Of a stretch of 38,545 nt of DNA, positions 30,789 to 38,545 are shown one piece after another (within the stretch, counting starts at the first letter, position 1; each line of letters opens with the position of its first letter). The notes under the pieces are model-generated. The model did no database searches. It was not told where the DNA came from and saw nothing but the letters and a program-made list of their open reading frames with translations. This DNA is from CAZFLD01 sp964519835. Its GTDB lineage: Bacteria > Spirochaetota > Spirochaetia > DSM-27196 > CAZFLD01. A program made the translations under genes and the position numbers. Location of the stretch: assembly GCA_964519835.1 (NCBI GenBank), contig CAZFLD010000037.1:1-38545 (forward strand), in the 5' to 3' direction.

Positions 30789-32225
30789 ATGCTTGTCGAA
30801 AATGCTTACAGGCCGAATAATAAACGCTTGGATTACCAAGTTCCGCTCGACAGATTCCGAAGGCTCCTTTGCTGCCGCACCGTTTCGTCACGAATCGATG
30901 AACCCGACTGTCGCCAAGCATTCGACGACATGTTTTCCCTCTTGCCGGACTTGTTTCCCACTATCGCCGCGCAAGCGCGGGTCACCGCGTCTCCACCCTA
31001 CCGACTTGTTATCCAGATTTCCGGAAATAACCCGAGTCTGCGGCCGCTCTTGGTGGTAGCTCACTACGATGTGGTGGATGCTCCCCCGGAGGGCTGGTCG
31101 CGAGACCCCTTCGGCGGCGAAGTTGTCGACGGTGAAGTCTACGGCCGCGGTGCGATCGACGACAAGGGCCCGCTGTGCGCGGCCTTGGAGGCGGCGGAGC
31201 GTTTGCTCGCGGCCGGGATCAAGCCGGGGCACCCCGCGGCCGCGTCACCCAACGCCGACCCGGCAACCGGCACGGCTTTTTCGCGCGGCCTTGTGTTTGC
31301 GTTTGGCGGAGACGAGGAACTCACCGGCGCCCTCGGCGCGGCAACGACGGCGGCAGCCTTTGACAAGGAGGGCCGTCGATTCCACGCGGTTGTTGACGAA
31401 GGCGGCATTGTCTCGGTCGGCATGCTGGCCAACCCCCCAAAGCCCATCGCCCTGATCGGCGTGGCCGAGAAGGGTTTTGTCAACATCGAGATCACGGCCT
31501 TCGGAGACGAGGGACACGCGTCCATGCCACCCCCCCGCACCGCCGTCGGCCTCTTGGCGGAAGCCGTACGCGTCGTGGAGCGCAATCCCCACCAAACTCG
31601 AATGCTCGGTTCGATAGAGGAGTTCTTTCGGGCCATCGCCCCCCACGCGACCGGCCCTCTTCGCTTTGTCTACAAACATCCACGACTCTTTCGTCGTGTA
31701 ATCCTTTCGATACTGACCAAAAAACCCGCCTCGGCGGCAATCGCCCGCACGACGCAGGCGGTAACTCGTGCGCATGGGTCCGAGGCGGCGAACGTGCTTC
31801 CGCAGCAGGCGCGCGCCGTTGTGAATGTACGGATCTTGCCGGGAGAGAGCATCAATACCGTGCTTGCGCGGTACCGTCGGCTCCTCAGACGACTTCACGT
31901 GACAATCGATGTTGCCGAAGAGGGTGGCGCCTCCGAGCCGGTGCCGGAGTCATCAACGGAACACTCGACCTATCAGACCATGGTCGAGGCGCTCGCCACC
32001 GTGCATCCCGACGCCATAGCCGCGCCCTTCCTGGTGACCGGTTCTACCGACAGCAAGTACTTTGCCCACCTCGCGGGCGGTGTTTATCGCATCGCGCCCA
32101 TACGTATGACAAGTCGGGATATCTCCATGGTGCACGGCACCGATGAGCGTATCTCCGTCGACGAGTACCTAAAGCTTGTTCGATTTTATCAAATCCTCTT
32201 TGAGAAGGAGTGTCTTGGTGGATAA
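30789..32225 (+). CDS. M20-family metallopeptidase (CPS1/PM20D1-like)
   Basis: A 478-residue di-zinc M20 exopeptidase or amidohydrolase. Metal-site motifs are H92-Y-D94 (VVAHYDVVDAPPEGW), D124/D125 (YGRGAIDDKG), E176-E177 (GGDEELTG) and a late H in VHGTDE. The GW..DPFGG and GRGAxDDKG layout matches the CPS1/PM20D1 branch, which acts on dipeptides or N-acyl amino acids. No signal peptide is seen, so it is cytoplasmic. AGGA lies 7 bases before the ATG. It overlaps the next transporter gene by 8 bases, indicating that import and hydrolysis are linked. Confidence 0.93.
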   Translation: MLVENAYRPNNKRLDYQVPLDRFRRLLCCRTVSSRIDEPDCRQAFDDMFSLLPDLFPTIAAQARVTASPPYRLVIQISGNNPSLRPLLVVAHYDVVDAPPEGWSRDPFGGEVVDGEVYGRGAIDDKGPLCAALEAAERLLAAGIKPGHPAAASPNADPATGTAFSRGLVFAFGGDEELTGALGAATTAAAFDKEGRRFHAVVDEGGIVSVGMLANPPKPIALIGVAEKGFVNIEITAFGDEGHASMPPPRTAVGLLAEAVRVVERNPHQTRMLGSIEEFFRAIAPHATGPLRFVYKHPRLFRRVILSILTKKPASAAIARTTQAVTRAHGSEAANVLPQQARAVVNVRILPGESINTVLARYRRLLRRLHVTIDVAEEGGASEPVPESSTEHSTYQTMVEALATVHPDAIAAPFLVTGSTDSKYFAHLAGGVYRIAPIRMTSRDISMVHGTDERISVDEYLKLVRFYQILFEKECLGG

Positions 32226-33729
32226 GGGCTCTTATTCGATTAAGGTAGGGAAGCGGGCGTTTTTTCTTGCCTTTGGAATCATTCTCACGTTGATGATTGT
32301 CTCGGGGGTTCTCACGCGCACGGTGACGGCGGGAACCTATGACAGAGTGACCGTAGACGGTCGCGAGGTGGTCGTACCCGGCTCGTATCAAGAGGTGCGG
32401 GCGCCCGACTATCCGATTTGGCGATGGGCGACCGCCCCGGTCGAGGTGCTTTTTGCGGAGGGCAACGTCGCAGTCATCACCATTATTCTCTTTTTGATCT
32501 TTGTGGGCGGGGCGTTCACGATCCTCGAGCAAGGCGGCATTCTGCAGGCAGGTCTCGGTGCCCTCGCGCGTGCCCTGGGTAAGCGTCGCTATGTGCTTAT
32601 GGCAATCCTCATCTTTGTCTTTATGTTTCTTGCCGCGGTCCTGGGGATCTACGAAGCGATGGTGCCTCTGATTGTGTTTGTGATTCCGCTCTCCCACATG
32701 CTTGGGTGGGACTCGATGGTGGGATTGGGCATGAGCCTCTTGCCGCTGGCGTTTGGTTTCTCCGCGGCGGTTACAAACCCATTTACGATCGGCGTGGCAC
32801 AGACCATCGCGGATCTTCCGCTCTTCTCCGGTGCATTGCTGCGGATCATATTTTTTGTGGCGATCTACGTGACCGTCCTGCTTTTTGTCCGCAGCTATGC
32901 CAAGCGCATCGACCGTCGACCGAAGCTGTCGATGGTGTACGACGAAGACAAGCCGCTGCGGGATCGATATGGCGGCGCCGAAGAGGCCGGCGCCACCGTC
33001 TTGGCCGGCCCCGCCGGCTCACCGCCGGGCGAGGCGGCAAGAGGTGCGCCGGGTGTACTCACCCCGGCCATGCGGCGTGCACTGATTTGGTTCGGCGCAG
33101 CGATGGGTATCGCCATACTCTTTATACTCGTCACAAGCAGGATGCCGGGGCTCTCCGACCTCGCGTTTCCGCTTATGGCGCTTCTTTTGTTTATTGGCGG
33201 GGTCGGAGCGGGAGCACTGTCGGGCATGAGTCTGCGCCGTATTGCCGCCACCTTCGGCCGTGGTGTCCTGAACATTTCGCCTGGTATTCTGCTGATCCTC
33301 ATGTCCATGAGTGTGAAGCATATCGTGGAGTCCGGCGGCATCATGGACACCATTCTCTATCGGGCCGGCGGCCTGATTGCCGGCCAACCGCCGCTAGTTG
33401 CCGCCTTTCTTGTGTTTGCCGTTACGCTGGTAATGAACTTTTTTGTTGGCTCCGCGTCCGCCAAGGCCTTTTTGATGATGCCGATCCTGACGCCGCTGGC
33501 GGACTTGGTAGGGATTACACGGCAGACCGCCGTCTTTGCATTTGGCATCGGCGACGGCTTTTCGAACATGATGTACCCGTCCAACGCGCTTTTGATTATT
33601 GCCCTGGGATTCTCGGTCGTGACCTATCCCAAGTGGATGCGGTGGACCATCGGGCTTCAGGGCATTGTGTTGGTGGTTTCGATGGGCTTTTTGGCCTTCG
33701 CGGCGCTAATCGGATTCGGCCCGTTCTAA
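32218..33729 (+). CDS. YfcC-type membrane transporter (DcuC/ArsB-like superfamily)
   Basis: A 503-residue protein with about 12 membrane segments, split by a hydrophilic Gly/Ala loop at about 255-285. It resembles the YfcC family of putative basic amino acid/peptide or C4-dicarboxylate carriers: EQGGILQAGLGALARALG, FGFSAAVTNPFTIGVAQ and the C-terminal GDGFSNMMYPSNALLIIALG are typical. The GTG at 32218 is chosen because AAGGAG (32205-32210) lies 7 bases upstream; it overlaps the peptidase stop (GTGGATAA). It probably imports the peptidase substrate. Its 3' end overlaps the convergent ParA gene by 24 bases. Confidence 0.88.
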   Translation: MDKGSYSIKVGKRAFFLAFGIILTLMIVSGVLTRTVTAGTYDRVTVDGREVVVPGSYQEVRAPDYPIWRWATAPVEVLFAEGNVAVITIILFLIFVGGAFTILEQGGILQAGLGALARALGKRRYVLMAILIFVFMFLAAVLGIYEAMVPLIVFVIPLSHMLGWDSMVGLGMSLLPLAFGFSAAVTNPFTIGVAQTIADLPLFSGALLRIIFFVAIYVTVLLFVRSYAKRIDRRPKLSMVYDEDKPLRDRYGGAEEAGATVLAGPAGSPPGEAARGAPGVLTPAMRRALIWFGAAMGIAILFILVTSRMPGLSDLAFPLMALLLFIGGVGAGALSGMSLRRIAATFGRGVLNISPGILLILMSMSVKHIVESGGIMDTILYRAGGLIAGQPPLVAAFLVFAVTLVMNFFVGSASAKAFLMMPILTPLADLVGITRQTAVFAFGIGDGFSNMMYPSNALLIIALGFSVVTYPKWMRWTIGLQGIVLVVSMGFLAFAALIGFGPF

Positions 33730-34581
33730 CGCCGCGCGGCGACGCCCCGGGGAGCCGCCGCGCGCATCGGCAGCCGCGTTTCCGGCCGCGCCCTGCGTGC
33801 GCGGCTCAGCCGTCCCCCCGGTTTCCGTTTTGAACGCCGTGAATCCCAGCTCCGCCGAGACCCGTTGCCACAGCACTCGATACTGGTCCGCCGGCCGTCG
33901 GCCGCCCTTCACGTAGATGATCGGCGCTCTCTCGGTTGTCATGCGCTCGACCGTCGCAGAGTATGGAATCTCGATGGGCCAGATCTCGGGGTAGCGACCT
34001 TCCATCTCTTTGAGCGTGTCCTGATGGACACGCCGCCGGCCGTTTACCATGGAGAAAAACCCGCGGAGCCGGGCGACGGCCTTGTGTTTTCCCGCGAACT
34101 CCCTGAACAGCTCAAATGAGCGTCGAGCCAGCGGACTCGGGACAAGCGGCACGACGATGAGGTTCGCGCCACGGAGGATTGACTCTACTTCGAAGTTGAG
34201 ACCGGCCGGGGCATCCACGACCACCAGGTCGTAGCCTTTGCCTACCGTCTCGAGCATCGAGTCGACGCGATCTTTCCCACCCTTCTCGTCGGACAGAAGC
34301 TGAGGCAGCTTCCGAAACGATAGCGTGGCCGGCAGCACATCAAAGCCTTGGTACTCGGTCGCCAGGATAAAATCCCGGAGTGATTTCTTCGGGGACACGA
34401 GCTTTTTGGCCTGTGCGCCCTCGCCGGAGCCGAGGCGCAGGAGGTAGCTCGCCGCCGCCTGTGGATCCATGTCCACGAGCAGCGTAGAGAGCGAGGCCTC
34501 AGCCGCAAGGGCCGCGATGTTTACCGCGGCGGTGGTTTTTCCGACGCCACCTTTTAGGTGAGCAAACGCCAGCTTTTTCAT
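33706..34581 (-). CDS. ParA/MinD-type P-loop ATPase without a ParB partner
   Basis: A 291-residue deviant Walker ATPase. KGGVGKTT at about residues 10-17 is the Walker A with the signature Lys, VDMDPQAAAS the A' box, and VVVDAPAG the Walker B. The start at 34581 follows AAGGGGGA; an in-frame ATG nine codons earlier lacks it. The C-terminal ~35 residues are Gly/Ala/Arg-rich and unlike ParA. No ParB or parS-like array is visible, and the upstream operon partners are a CHAD protein and a recombinase-like protein. Orphan ParA proteins position other cargo on the nucleoid, so a plasmid-partition role should not be assumed. Confidence 0.9.
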   Translation of the reverse strand: MKKLAFAHLKGGVGKTTAAVNIAALAAEASLSTLLVDMDPQAAASYLLRLGSGEGAQAKKLVSPKKSLRDFILATEYQGFDVLPATLSFRKLPQLLSDEKGGKDRVDSMLETVGKGYDLVVVDAPAGLNFEVESILRGANLIVVPLVPSPLARRSFELFREFAGKHKAVARLRGFFSMVNGRRRVHQDTLKEMEGRYPEIWPIEIPYSATVERMTTERAPIIYVKGGRRPADQYRVLWQRVSAELGFTAFKTETGGTAEPRTQGAAGNAAADARGGSPGRRRAALERAESD

Positions 34582-34614
34582 TGAGTCCCCCTTATCATTT
34601 GGCACCACGTGGCT

Positions 34615-36201
34615 CTAGCCGGTCGACGGCTTCTGTTCCAGCCGAGAGATGACCGCCTGCCGTGCGCGGGCCTTTTCCCGTTCGATGTGTGCCAAGAGGT
34701 AGCCGATGGCGGCGCGGACGGTTCCAAAGCGATCTCGACCGGTGAGCAGATCGTGCATGTGTGATTCTTCCGTTACCAGGTCGTTGTACGCCCCGAGGGC
34801 GTCCTGGAGTTTACGCAGTCGTTTGACCTCGCCGCCCCGTTTTCCATGGGTCGGGGCGGGTAGTCCCGAGAACACCTCGCGTACGTAGCGAGCCTTTTTT
34901 GCGCGGATTCGCGCGGCGTGCAGGAGCTTGTCCAAGGCGGTGTTGGTATCCTGGGGCGGCTCCACCGGAGTGCCACGCGGTGATGAGCCGGCACCGGAGC
35001 CACCGGCCGCCAAAGCGACGAGGCGCTCTACCGCCTTCTCGAACTTCTTGTCCCGCCGGCGGATAAGCTTTTCGACGCGCCCCCCGATGGGCAGCTCGGC
35101 GTCCGCCGGCCTTGCGAAAAGAAGCGCCTCCTCGAGATTCGACAGCGACGTGTGGGAAACAAGGAGGCCCAATCGCGCGTACGCGTCGGAGCGAAGATCC
35201 TCGAGGCGCGAGAATAGCTCCAAAAGCTCCCGCTCTACCGGTGCGGACGCGTTATTCCTCAAGTTGTACTGTTGTGCCAGGAAGACGTCCAAGTCTCGCG
35301 CCTCGCCCGTGGCATCCCACAGACGGCGGAGCGCGTCGGCATCACCCTGCGGTAAATCGACCTCAAGGGAGGAGACGACGGTCCTGAGCCGCCTAAGCGC
35401 AACACGGAAGTCGTGGAGAAACTCGTCATCAGTCTGATCCAGCATCCCAACGACGTTTACCCGGATCACGTCGAATAGGTAGGAAATTACTCGTGTGTAT
35501 GCTTCCGCCGAGGTCATTTCCGGTGTGAGCGGTATTGTCGGCTTGCCCCCGTAGTCAAACAGATTCCGTCGGGCCGACCGCGCCAAGCGATCAACAAACG
35601 TTTTAGCCGAATCGGAGTCTTGTCCCAACGCCGCGATCAGTGGCCGAAGGGCCTTCGAGAATCCGCGGAGTGGAAAAACACAAAAGTACGATCGTTCACC
35701 CCGGCCGGACGGTGTTAGCCCCTTCACGACCGCGAGCGTCTTTGCGTTTTTGTCCACGATCCGATGTCGACTTTCTTTTACCGTGATCGATCCCAAGACC
35801 AGTAGTCGCCGTCCTGCCCTCCGCTTTTCTACGTCAGGAAACCGGCTGCTTAGCGTCGCGATCGCCTCGCTATCTGCCGGAACAGGCGGCGGGAACCGGC
35901 GCGCTGCGGGCAACTCGCCCGTGTTCTCAGGTTTGCGCCGGGTATTCACGGCAAGCCCTTCAGCGGAGAGCCCGTCGGCCGCATCGACCACGACAAACGC
36001 TTCGCCACTTCGGCACAGTCGCCAGTCAAAGCTATCGATCAATCTGAGGTCGGCGTGTGTACTTTCGCCAAACCTGGAGAACTTCCAGCCCAACTCTGCT
36101 ACCCGCTCACGAAGGCGGGGAAGTGTCATTGCGAGCCATCCACCGGAACTCCTATCAAGGTTATAGGGTATGGATGCCGTCTCTTTTGTTAATGCTATCA
36201 T
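34615..36201 (-). CDS. CHAD-domain protein with CYTH-like N-terminus
   Basis: A 528-residue cytoplasmic protein. The C-terminal ~300 residues form a CHAD domain: FLHDFRVALRRLRT (H263), the ARDLDVFL helix, and LLHAARIRAKKARYVREVF carry the conserved His and basic residues that bind polyphosphate in this family. Residues about 25-200 look like a degenerate CYTH domain (HADLRLIDSFDWRLCRSGEAFVV), so the layout is CYTH-CHAD. A Gly/Ser/Pro linker sits inside CHAD near 405-425. It starts 4 bases after the recombinase stop. CHAD proteins bind inorganic polyphosphate; a link to the ParA and recombinase-like neighbours is not established. Confidence 0.88.
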   Translation of the reverse strand: MIALTKETASIPYNLDRSSGGWLAMTLPRLRERVAELGWKFSRFGESTHADLRLIDSFDWRLCRSGEAFVVVDAADGLSAEGLAVNTRRKPENTGELPAARRFPPPVPADSEAIATLSSRFPDVEKRRAGRRLLVLGSITVKESRHRIVDKNAKTLAVVKGLTPSGRGERSYFCVFPLRGFSKALRPLIAALGQDSDSAKTFVDRLARSARRNLFDYGGKPTIPLTPEMTSAEAYTRVISYLFDVIRVNVVGMLDQTDDEFLHDFRVALRRLRTVVSSLEVDLPQGDADALRRLWDATGEARDLDVFLAQQYNLRNNASAPVERELLELFSRLEDLRSDAYARLGLLVSHTSLSNLEEALLFARPADAELPIGGRVEKLIRRRDKKFEKAVERLVALAAGGSGAGSSPRGTPVEPPQDTNTALDKLLHAARIRAKKARYVREVFSGLPAPTHGKRGGEVKRLRKLQDALGAYNDLVTEESHMHDLLTGRDRFGTVRAAIGYLLAHIEREKARARQAVISRLEQKPSTG

Positions 36202-36204
36202 CTT

Positions 36205-36873
36205 TTACTCTTCGTCCCCTTCCAAATACCGAAGGGAGCTTGCCAGGTGTTGGTGCCCCAATCGTGCCGCAAGCTCGCGCAGATCGCCGGTTTCTTTGAG
36301 CACTCGCCGGGCATAGACGTCCCGCAAGAGGGAAGGCTTCACATCGACGCCGAGCCCGGCGGCACGGCCGTAGTCGTGAAGCATGCGGCGAACGTACCGG
36401 TTCTGGATTTTTGTCCCCTTTATCGTTGTAAACACCAACTCGCTCGCCGGGTTCCTGCCGCCCGTGCGTCGTACTGCCTCGCCTTCCGCCGCTTTGCCGC
36501 CCGCCGTCCCGGAATCGTCCCTGCCGCCCGTGCCCGCCGTTTGCCTGGGCCGGATATCCAGCCACGCCCTGAGGAACTGCTGGAGCTGAAGCGGAACCTC
36601 GAGCACGCGCGCACCTTTTTTGCCGACCACGCGTAGAGTGCCCTTGTGGAAGTCGACGTCCGACAGTCTCAGGCCGCCCTCCGTGGCGTCTGGGTCCCCT
36701 TCTTTGCCCACGATCTCACCAACCTTGAGGCCCGCCAGCACCATACAAAGCATAATCACCACATTGCGCAGTCCCACTCTAGACTCACGGTCCGGTGCCT
36801 CGAGGAGTGCCTGGACGTCTTCCGCGCTTAACCTGTGCTTCATCTTGCGCTTGTCATCCCACGTTTGGCTCAA
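36205..36873 (-). CDS. Degenerate tyrosine recombinase catalytic-domain protein
   Basis: A 222-residue protein matching only the catalytic half of Xer-type recombinases; the N-terminal core-binding domain is absent. Y216 (SSLRYLE), H207 (LGH), R184 (LLRD) and the beta-hairpin Lys (GKKG) are present. The first catalytic Arg is K50 (AGLKVGEI in place of GLRxSE), and the H of HxxR is S181. A Gly/Arg/Glu-rich insert occupies about 108-143. The start is TTG 36873 (AAGG five bases upstream) or ATG 36843. Loss of two of the core residues suggests reduced or no strand exchange, perhaps a DNA-binding or architectural role. It heads the operon with the CHAD and ParA genes. Confidence 0.82.
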   Translation of the reverse strand: MSQTWDDKRKMKHRLSAEDVQALLEAPDRESRVGLRNVVIMLCMVLAGLKVGEIVGKEGDPDATEGGLRLSDVDFHKGTLRVVGKKGARVLEVPLQLQQFLRAWLDIRPRQTAGTGGRDDSGTAGGKAAEGEAVRRTGGRNPASELVFTTIKGTKIQNRYVRRMLHDYGRAAGLGVDVKPSLLRDVYARRVLKETGDLRELAARLGHQHLASSLRYLEGDEE

Positions 36874-36933
36874 TGGTGCCTTGTCTCGGGCGGGCGCCCA
36901 CCACAGGAGCTGCGGCCGGGCCCCCTGTAGTGA

Positions 36934-36956
36934 TACCGAAAATTAATTTTTCGGTA
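36934..36956. promoter_or_regulatory. Operator-like perfect inverted repeat
   Basis: TACCGAAAA (36934-36942) and TTTTCGGTA (36948-36956) are perfect inverted arms around TTAAT. It lies just downstream of the minus-strand promoter at 36970-36997 and upstream of the recombinase-like gene. The AT-rich centre and position suit a repressor operator. It could alternatively be a terminator, but the stem has few GC pairs. Confidence 0.55.
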
Positions 36957-36969
36957 CTCTCTAGAACAG

Positions 36970-36997
36970 ATATTAACGGTAAATTAACAAAAGTCAA
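36970..36997 (-). promoter_or_regulatory. Sigma-70-type promoter for recombinase-CHAD-ParA operon
   Basis: On the minus strand TTGACT (36997-36992), a 16-base spacer and TAATAT (36975-36970) form a promoter. Transcription would start near 36963, just before the palindrome, leaving a leader of about 90 bases. The region is clearly more AT-rich than its surroundings. Confidence 0.5.
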
Positions 36998-37012
36998 GGG
37001 ACACGTGATTAA

Positions 37013-37324
37013 TTCTTTGGTGGGCCCGGATCCCGGACTCGGCGACAAGGCGGCCGCACCGAGGGGAGGGAGTTTGTCGGCGCCGGGCAGGTACAACGCG
37101 AGCGGGACCACGCGGCCTCCGCCGCCGACATCGTTACCAAGCTCAGGCGCCATGCCGCCGATCTATGGGTCCTCGGTGCTACCGGTGCACGTGACGATGA
37201 CATGCGCTACCTCGGCCTCGACGGTACGCTCCAAAGCGCTCCGACCGATGAGCTCGAGACGGAAAAAGAGGAGCTGGGTTTCCTCGACCCTCACGAACAA
37301 CGTTTCAAACGTTCCGAGTCTTAG
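37013..37324 (+). pseudogene. Possible 3' gene remnant of unknown family
   Basis: An open frame of 103 codons runs from just after an in-frame TAA (37010-37012) to the TAG at 37322-37324, but has no ATG, GTG or TTG near its beginning; the only ATG is at codon 64. From about codon 20 it reads like real protein (RHAADLWVLGATGARDDDMR, then LGFLDPHEQRFKRSES), with normal codon use for this window. It may be the 3' end of a gene whose 5' half was lost or frameshifted; a GTG at 37005 in another frame, after AAGGGA, could be the original start. It overlaps the convergent GNAT gene by 20 bases. Family not recognised. Confidence 0.35.
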
Positions 37325-37901
37325 CCGCGGCGGTGTCACCGGAACCTGGGTCGAGGTCGTTCTCCCACTCCGTCCGGAGAATTGCCATGACAATTTCGTC
37401 CCAGTACCGGCCCTCTCGGTACACCGCTTGTCGGAGCACCCCTTCCTGCCTGAAGCCGGCTTTCTCGTAGGAGCGGATGGCTCGCGTGTTGAATTCGTAC
37501 ACGTGGAGCTGGACGCGATTGAGGCCGAGCTCCAGAAAAGCATAGCGGAGTATGAGGCGCAGGGCCTCCGTGCCGTAGCCTTTTCCGTGGTGCTTGGGAT
37601 AGCCGATTGCAATGCCAAATACGCACTTGCGAATGCGCCAGTTGATGTCAAAAAGACTGCACGTGCCGATTGCTGCTCCGTCGGTCCGTAACCTGACGGC
37701 AAAGACGTAACGGGCTTTGTCCTTGCGCATGTGCTCGAACCACTCCATCTCATCTTCAGCGGTTTGGGGGAAGACCGCGTCTTGCATGAGGTATTGGGTC
37801 AGCTCGAGGCTCCGCCAGCACCCTCCGAGCTCCTCCATGTCCTTTCGTTCGAGAGCATCTAAGTAGATGTGCGTGCCACGAAGAAGCGCGTCGCCGATCA
37901 T
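37305..37901 (-). CDS. GNAT N-acetyltransferase, RimJ/RimL type
   Basis: A 198-residue acetyltransferase of the GNAT fold. The acetyl-CoA pyrophosphate loop is HHGKGYGTEA (near residue 105), following the beta-bulge strand CVFGIAIGYP. NTRAIRSYEKAGFRQEGVLRQAVYREGRYWDEIVMAIL is the typical RimJ/RimL C-terminal half. It would acetylate an amine on a protein N-terminus, antibiotic or small metabolite; the substrate is not readable. It is a single gene between the Uma2 gene and the recombinase-like operon, all on the minus strand. The last ~15 residues (GSGDTAAAKTRNV) lie beyond the fold. Confidence 0.92.
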   Translation of the reverse strand: MIGDALLRGTHIYLDALERKDMEELGGCWRSLELTQYLMQDAVFPQTAEDEMEWFEHMRKDKARYVFAVRLRTDGAAIGTCSLFDINWRIRKCVFGIAIGYPKHHGKGYGTEALRLILRYAFLELGLNRVQLHVYEFNTRAIRSYEKAGFRQEGVLRQAVYREGRYWDEIVMAILRTEWENDLDPGSGDTAAAKTRNV

Positions 37902-37983
37902 TGTGGCAGTCTACAGCGGGGGCGGGCACCACACAACCGGTGCAACGCTTCCTACGGGCTCGCCGCCCGAAGTGCCCTGCCGA

Positions 37984-38532
37984 CTACAGGCGCGCCCAGA
38001 CGGCCGCCAAGTCTACCTCAGCGCCGGCAAATGAGATCGACTCAACATGCGATGTATGTGATCCGTAGCGGCCTTCGGAGAGCACGTATTGATCCACGCG
38101 CCGATCCTCGCCGTCCACAATCCAGTACTCCCCGACGCCGCTTTGCTCGTAGAGGGAGAGCTTCAAATCTTGGTCCCGGTCCAATGTCGAGGGGGAAAGG
38201 ATCTCGATCAAGAGATCCGGCACCCCGCGCACGCGGCTCGGAATGATCACACTTCTCTTTTCCGCGAGGACCACAATGAGGTCCGGTTGCACAACGTCCA
38301 CGGGACTCAGCTCGAGATCCATCGGCGCGTTGATGACGTACCCTATGCCGGTGAGCTCGATCTGTTGGTACAAGGCAAACTGGATATGGCGGGAGATTGC
38401 CTGGTGGGGGTTGGTGGGTGAAGGCGACACGCAGTGCACTCCGTCGATGATTTCGTGGCGCCTGCCGTCATCGGGCAAGTGAATATAGTCGGAGTAGGTG
38501 AGTTTGGTAACTCCATCGACGTGGACGCTCAT
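37984..38532 (-). CDS. Uma2-family (DUF820) PD-(D/E)xK nuclease-fold protein
   Basis: A 182-residue protein of the Uma2/DUF820 family, which has a restriction-endonuclease-like fold. The likely metal-binding residues are D84 (VVQPDLIVV), E110 (DLLIEILSPST) and K124 (LKLSLYEQSGVGEYWIVD). The N-terminal TYSDYIHLPDDGRRHEIIDG is typical. Such proteins are common, often in many copies, in cyanobacteria and some spirochaetes; their biological role is unsettled. The ATG is at 38532, 13 bases from the window edge, so its promoter is not seen. Confidence 0.92.
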   Translation of the reverse strand: MSVHVDGVTKLTYSDYIHLPDDGRRHEIIDGVHCVSPSPTNPHQAISRHIQFALYQQIELTGIGYVINAPMDLELSPVDVVQPDLIVVLAEKRSVIIPSRVRGVPDLLIEILSPSTLDRDQDLKLSLYEQSGVGEYWIVDGEDRRVDQYVLSEGRYGSHTSHVESISFAGAEVDLAAVWARL

Positions 38533-38545
38533 AGGTAGAATGATA

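Noticed and set aside
32706..33833. 375-codon plus-strand open frame inside the YfcC-type gene
   Set aside because: A frame-shifted shadow of a clear membrane transporter; Arg/His/Cys-rich translation with no domain.
33706..34581. Plasmid partition locus and origin
   Set aside because: There is ParA but no ParB, no parS-like repeats and no replication gene.
34603..34610. CCACGTGG palindrome between ParA and CHAD genes
   Set aside because: Short 8-base palindrome, expected by chance in this composition; no promoter elements adjoin it.
36205..36873. Evidence for an integrated phage or integrative element next to the recombinase-like gene
   Set aside because: No tRNA, att-like direct repeats, or phage genes are visible, and the protein lacks key catalytic residues and the core-binding domain.
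36795..37691. 298-codon plus-strand open frame spanning the recombinase promoter and GNAT gene
   Set aside because: It runs antisense through the GNAT domain and across the palindrome and promoter; composition changes along it and no domain is seen. Only the separate frame ending at 37324 looked protein-like.

Overview
The window looks like a piece of a spirochaete chromosome (Spirochaeta or a relative). The main clue is the style of the binding-protein leaders: one ends in FAGGQEEP and another in AFSGGGYES. Supporting features are moderately high GC, dense operons with 4- to 8-base overlaps, and many TRAP/ABC uptake genes. This is inference; there is no rRNA or marker gene here. The assembly is draft: exactly 100 Ns (13162-13261) sit inside a tandem repeat, so the distance and linkage across that point are unknown.

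Region A (1-13142) is a catabolic locus for a small, probably sulfated, acidic compound. A translationally coupled operon runs UroD-like protein (cut by the left edge), sulfatase and DapA-like lyase. A convergent IclR regulator follows. A second operon then reads TRAP transporter (dctP, dctQ, dctM), sulfatase, DapA-like lyase, UroD-like protein, PhyH-type dioxygenase and quinone oxidoreductase. The trio sulfatase/DapA-like/UroD-like therefore occurs twice. Neither sulfatase has a signal peptide, so desulfation probably occurs in the cytoplasm after TRAP uptake.

Region B (13566-30731) is a beta-glucan locus, best explained as laminarin utilisation. It holds a GH16 without signal peptide, an ABC binding protein, a giant membrane-anchored binding-protein fusion, two ABC permease pairs, a secreted NHL/TPR/YIP1 membrane protein, a secreted DUF5696-type protein, a GH16 lipoprotein, a ROK repressor, and a convergent GH30 lipoprotein. 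GH16 suggests beta-1,3 and GH30 beta-1,6 cleavage, matching branched laminarin. No ABC ATPase is present. The block of fused binding protein, YIP1-NHL and DUF5696 flanked by two permease pairs is the strongest candidate for a poorly described system: a surface capture, processing and import machine.

Region C (30789-33729) pairs an M20 metallopeptidase with a YfcC-type transporter in an overlapping operon, suggesting uptake and hydrolysis of a peptide or N-acyl amino acid.

Region D (33706-36997) is a minus-strand operon of a degenerate tyrosine recombinase, a CHAD protein with a CYTH-like N-terminus and a ParA-type ATPase, behind a promoter with a strong palindrome. Region E (37013-38532) has a possible gene remnant, a GNAT acetyltransferase and a Uma2 nuclease-fold protein.
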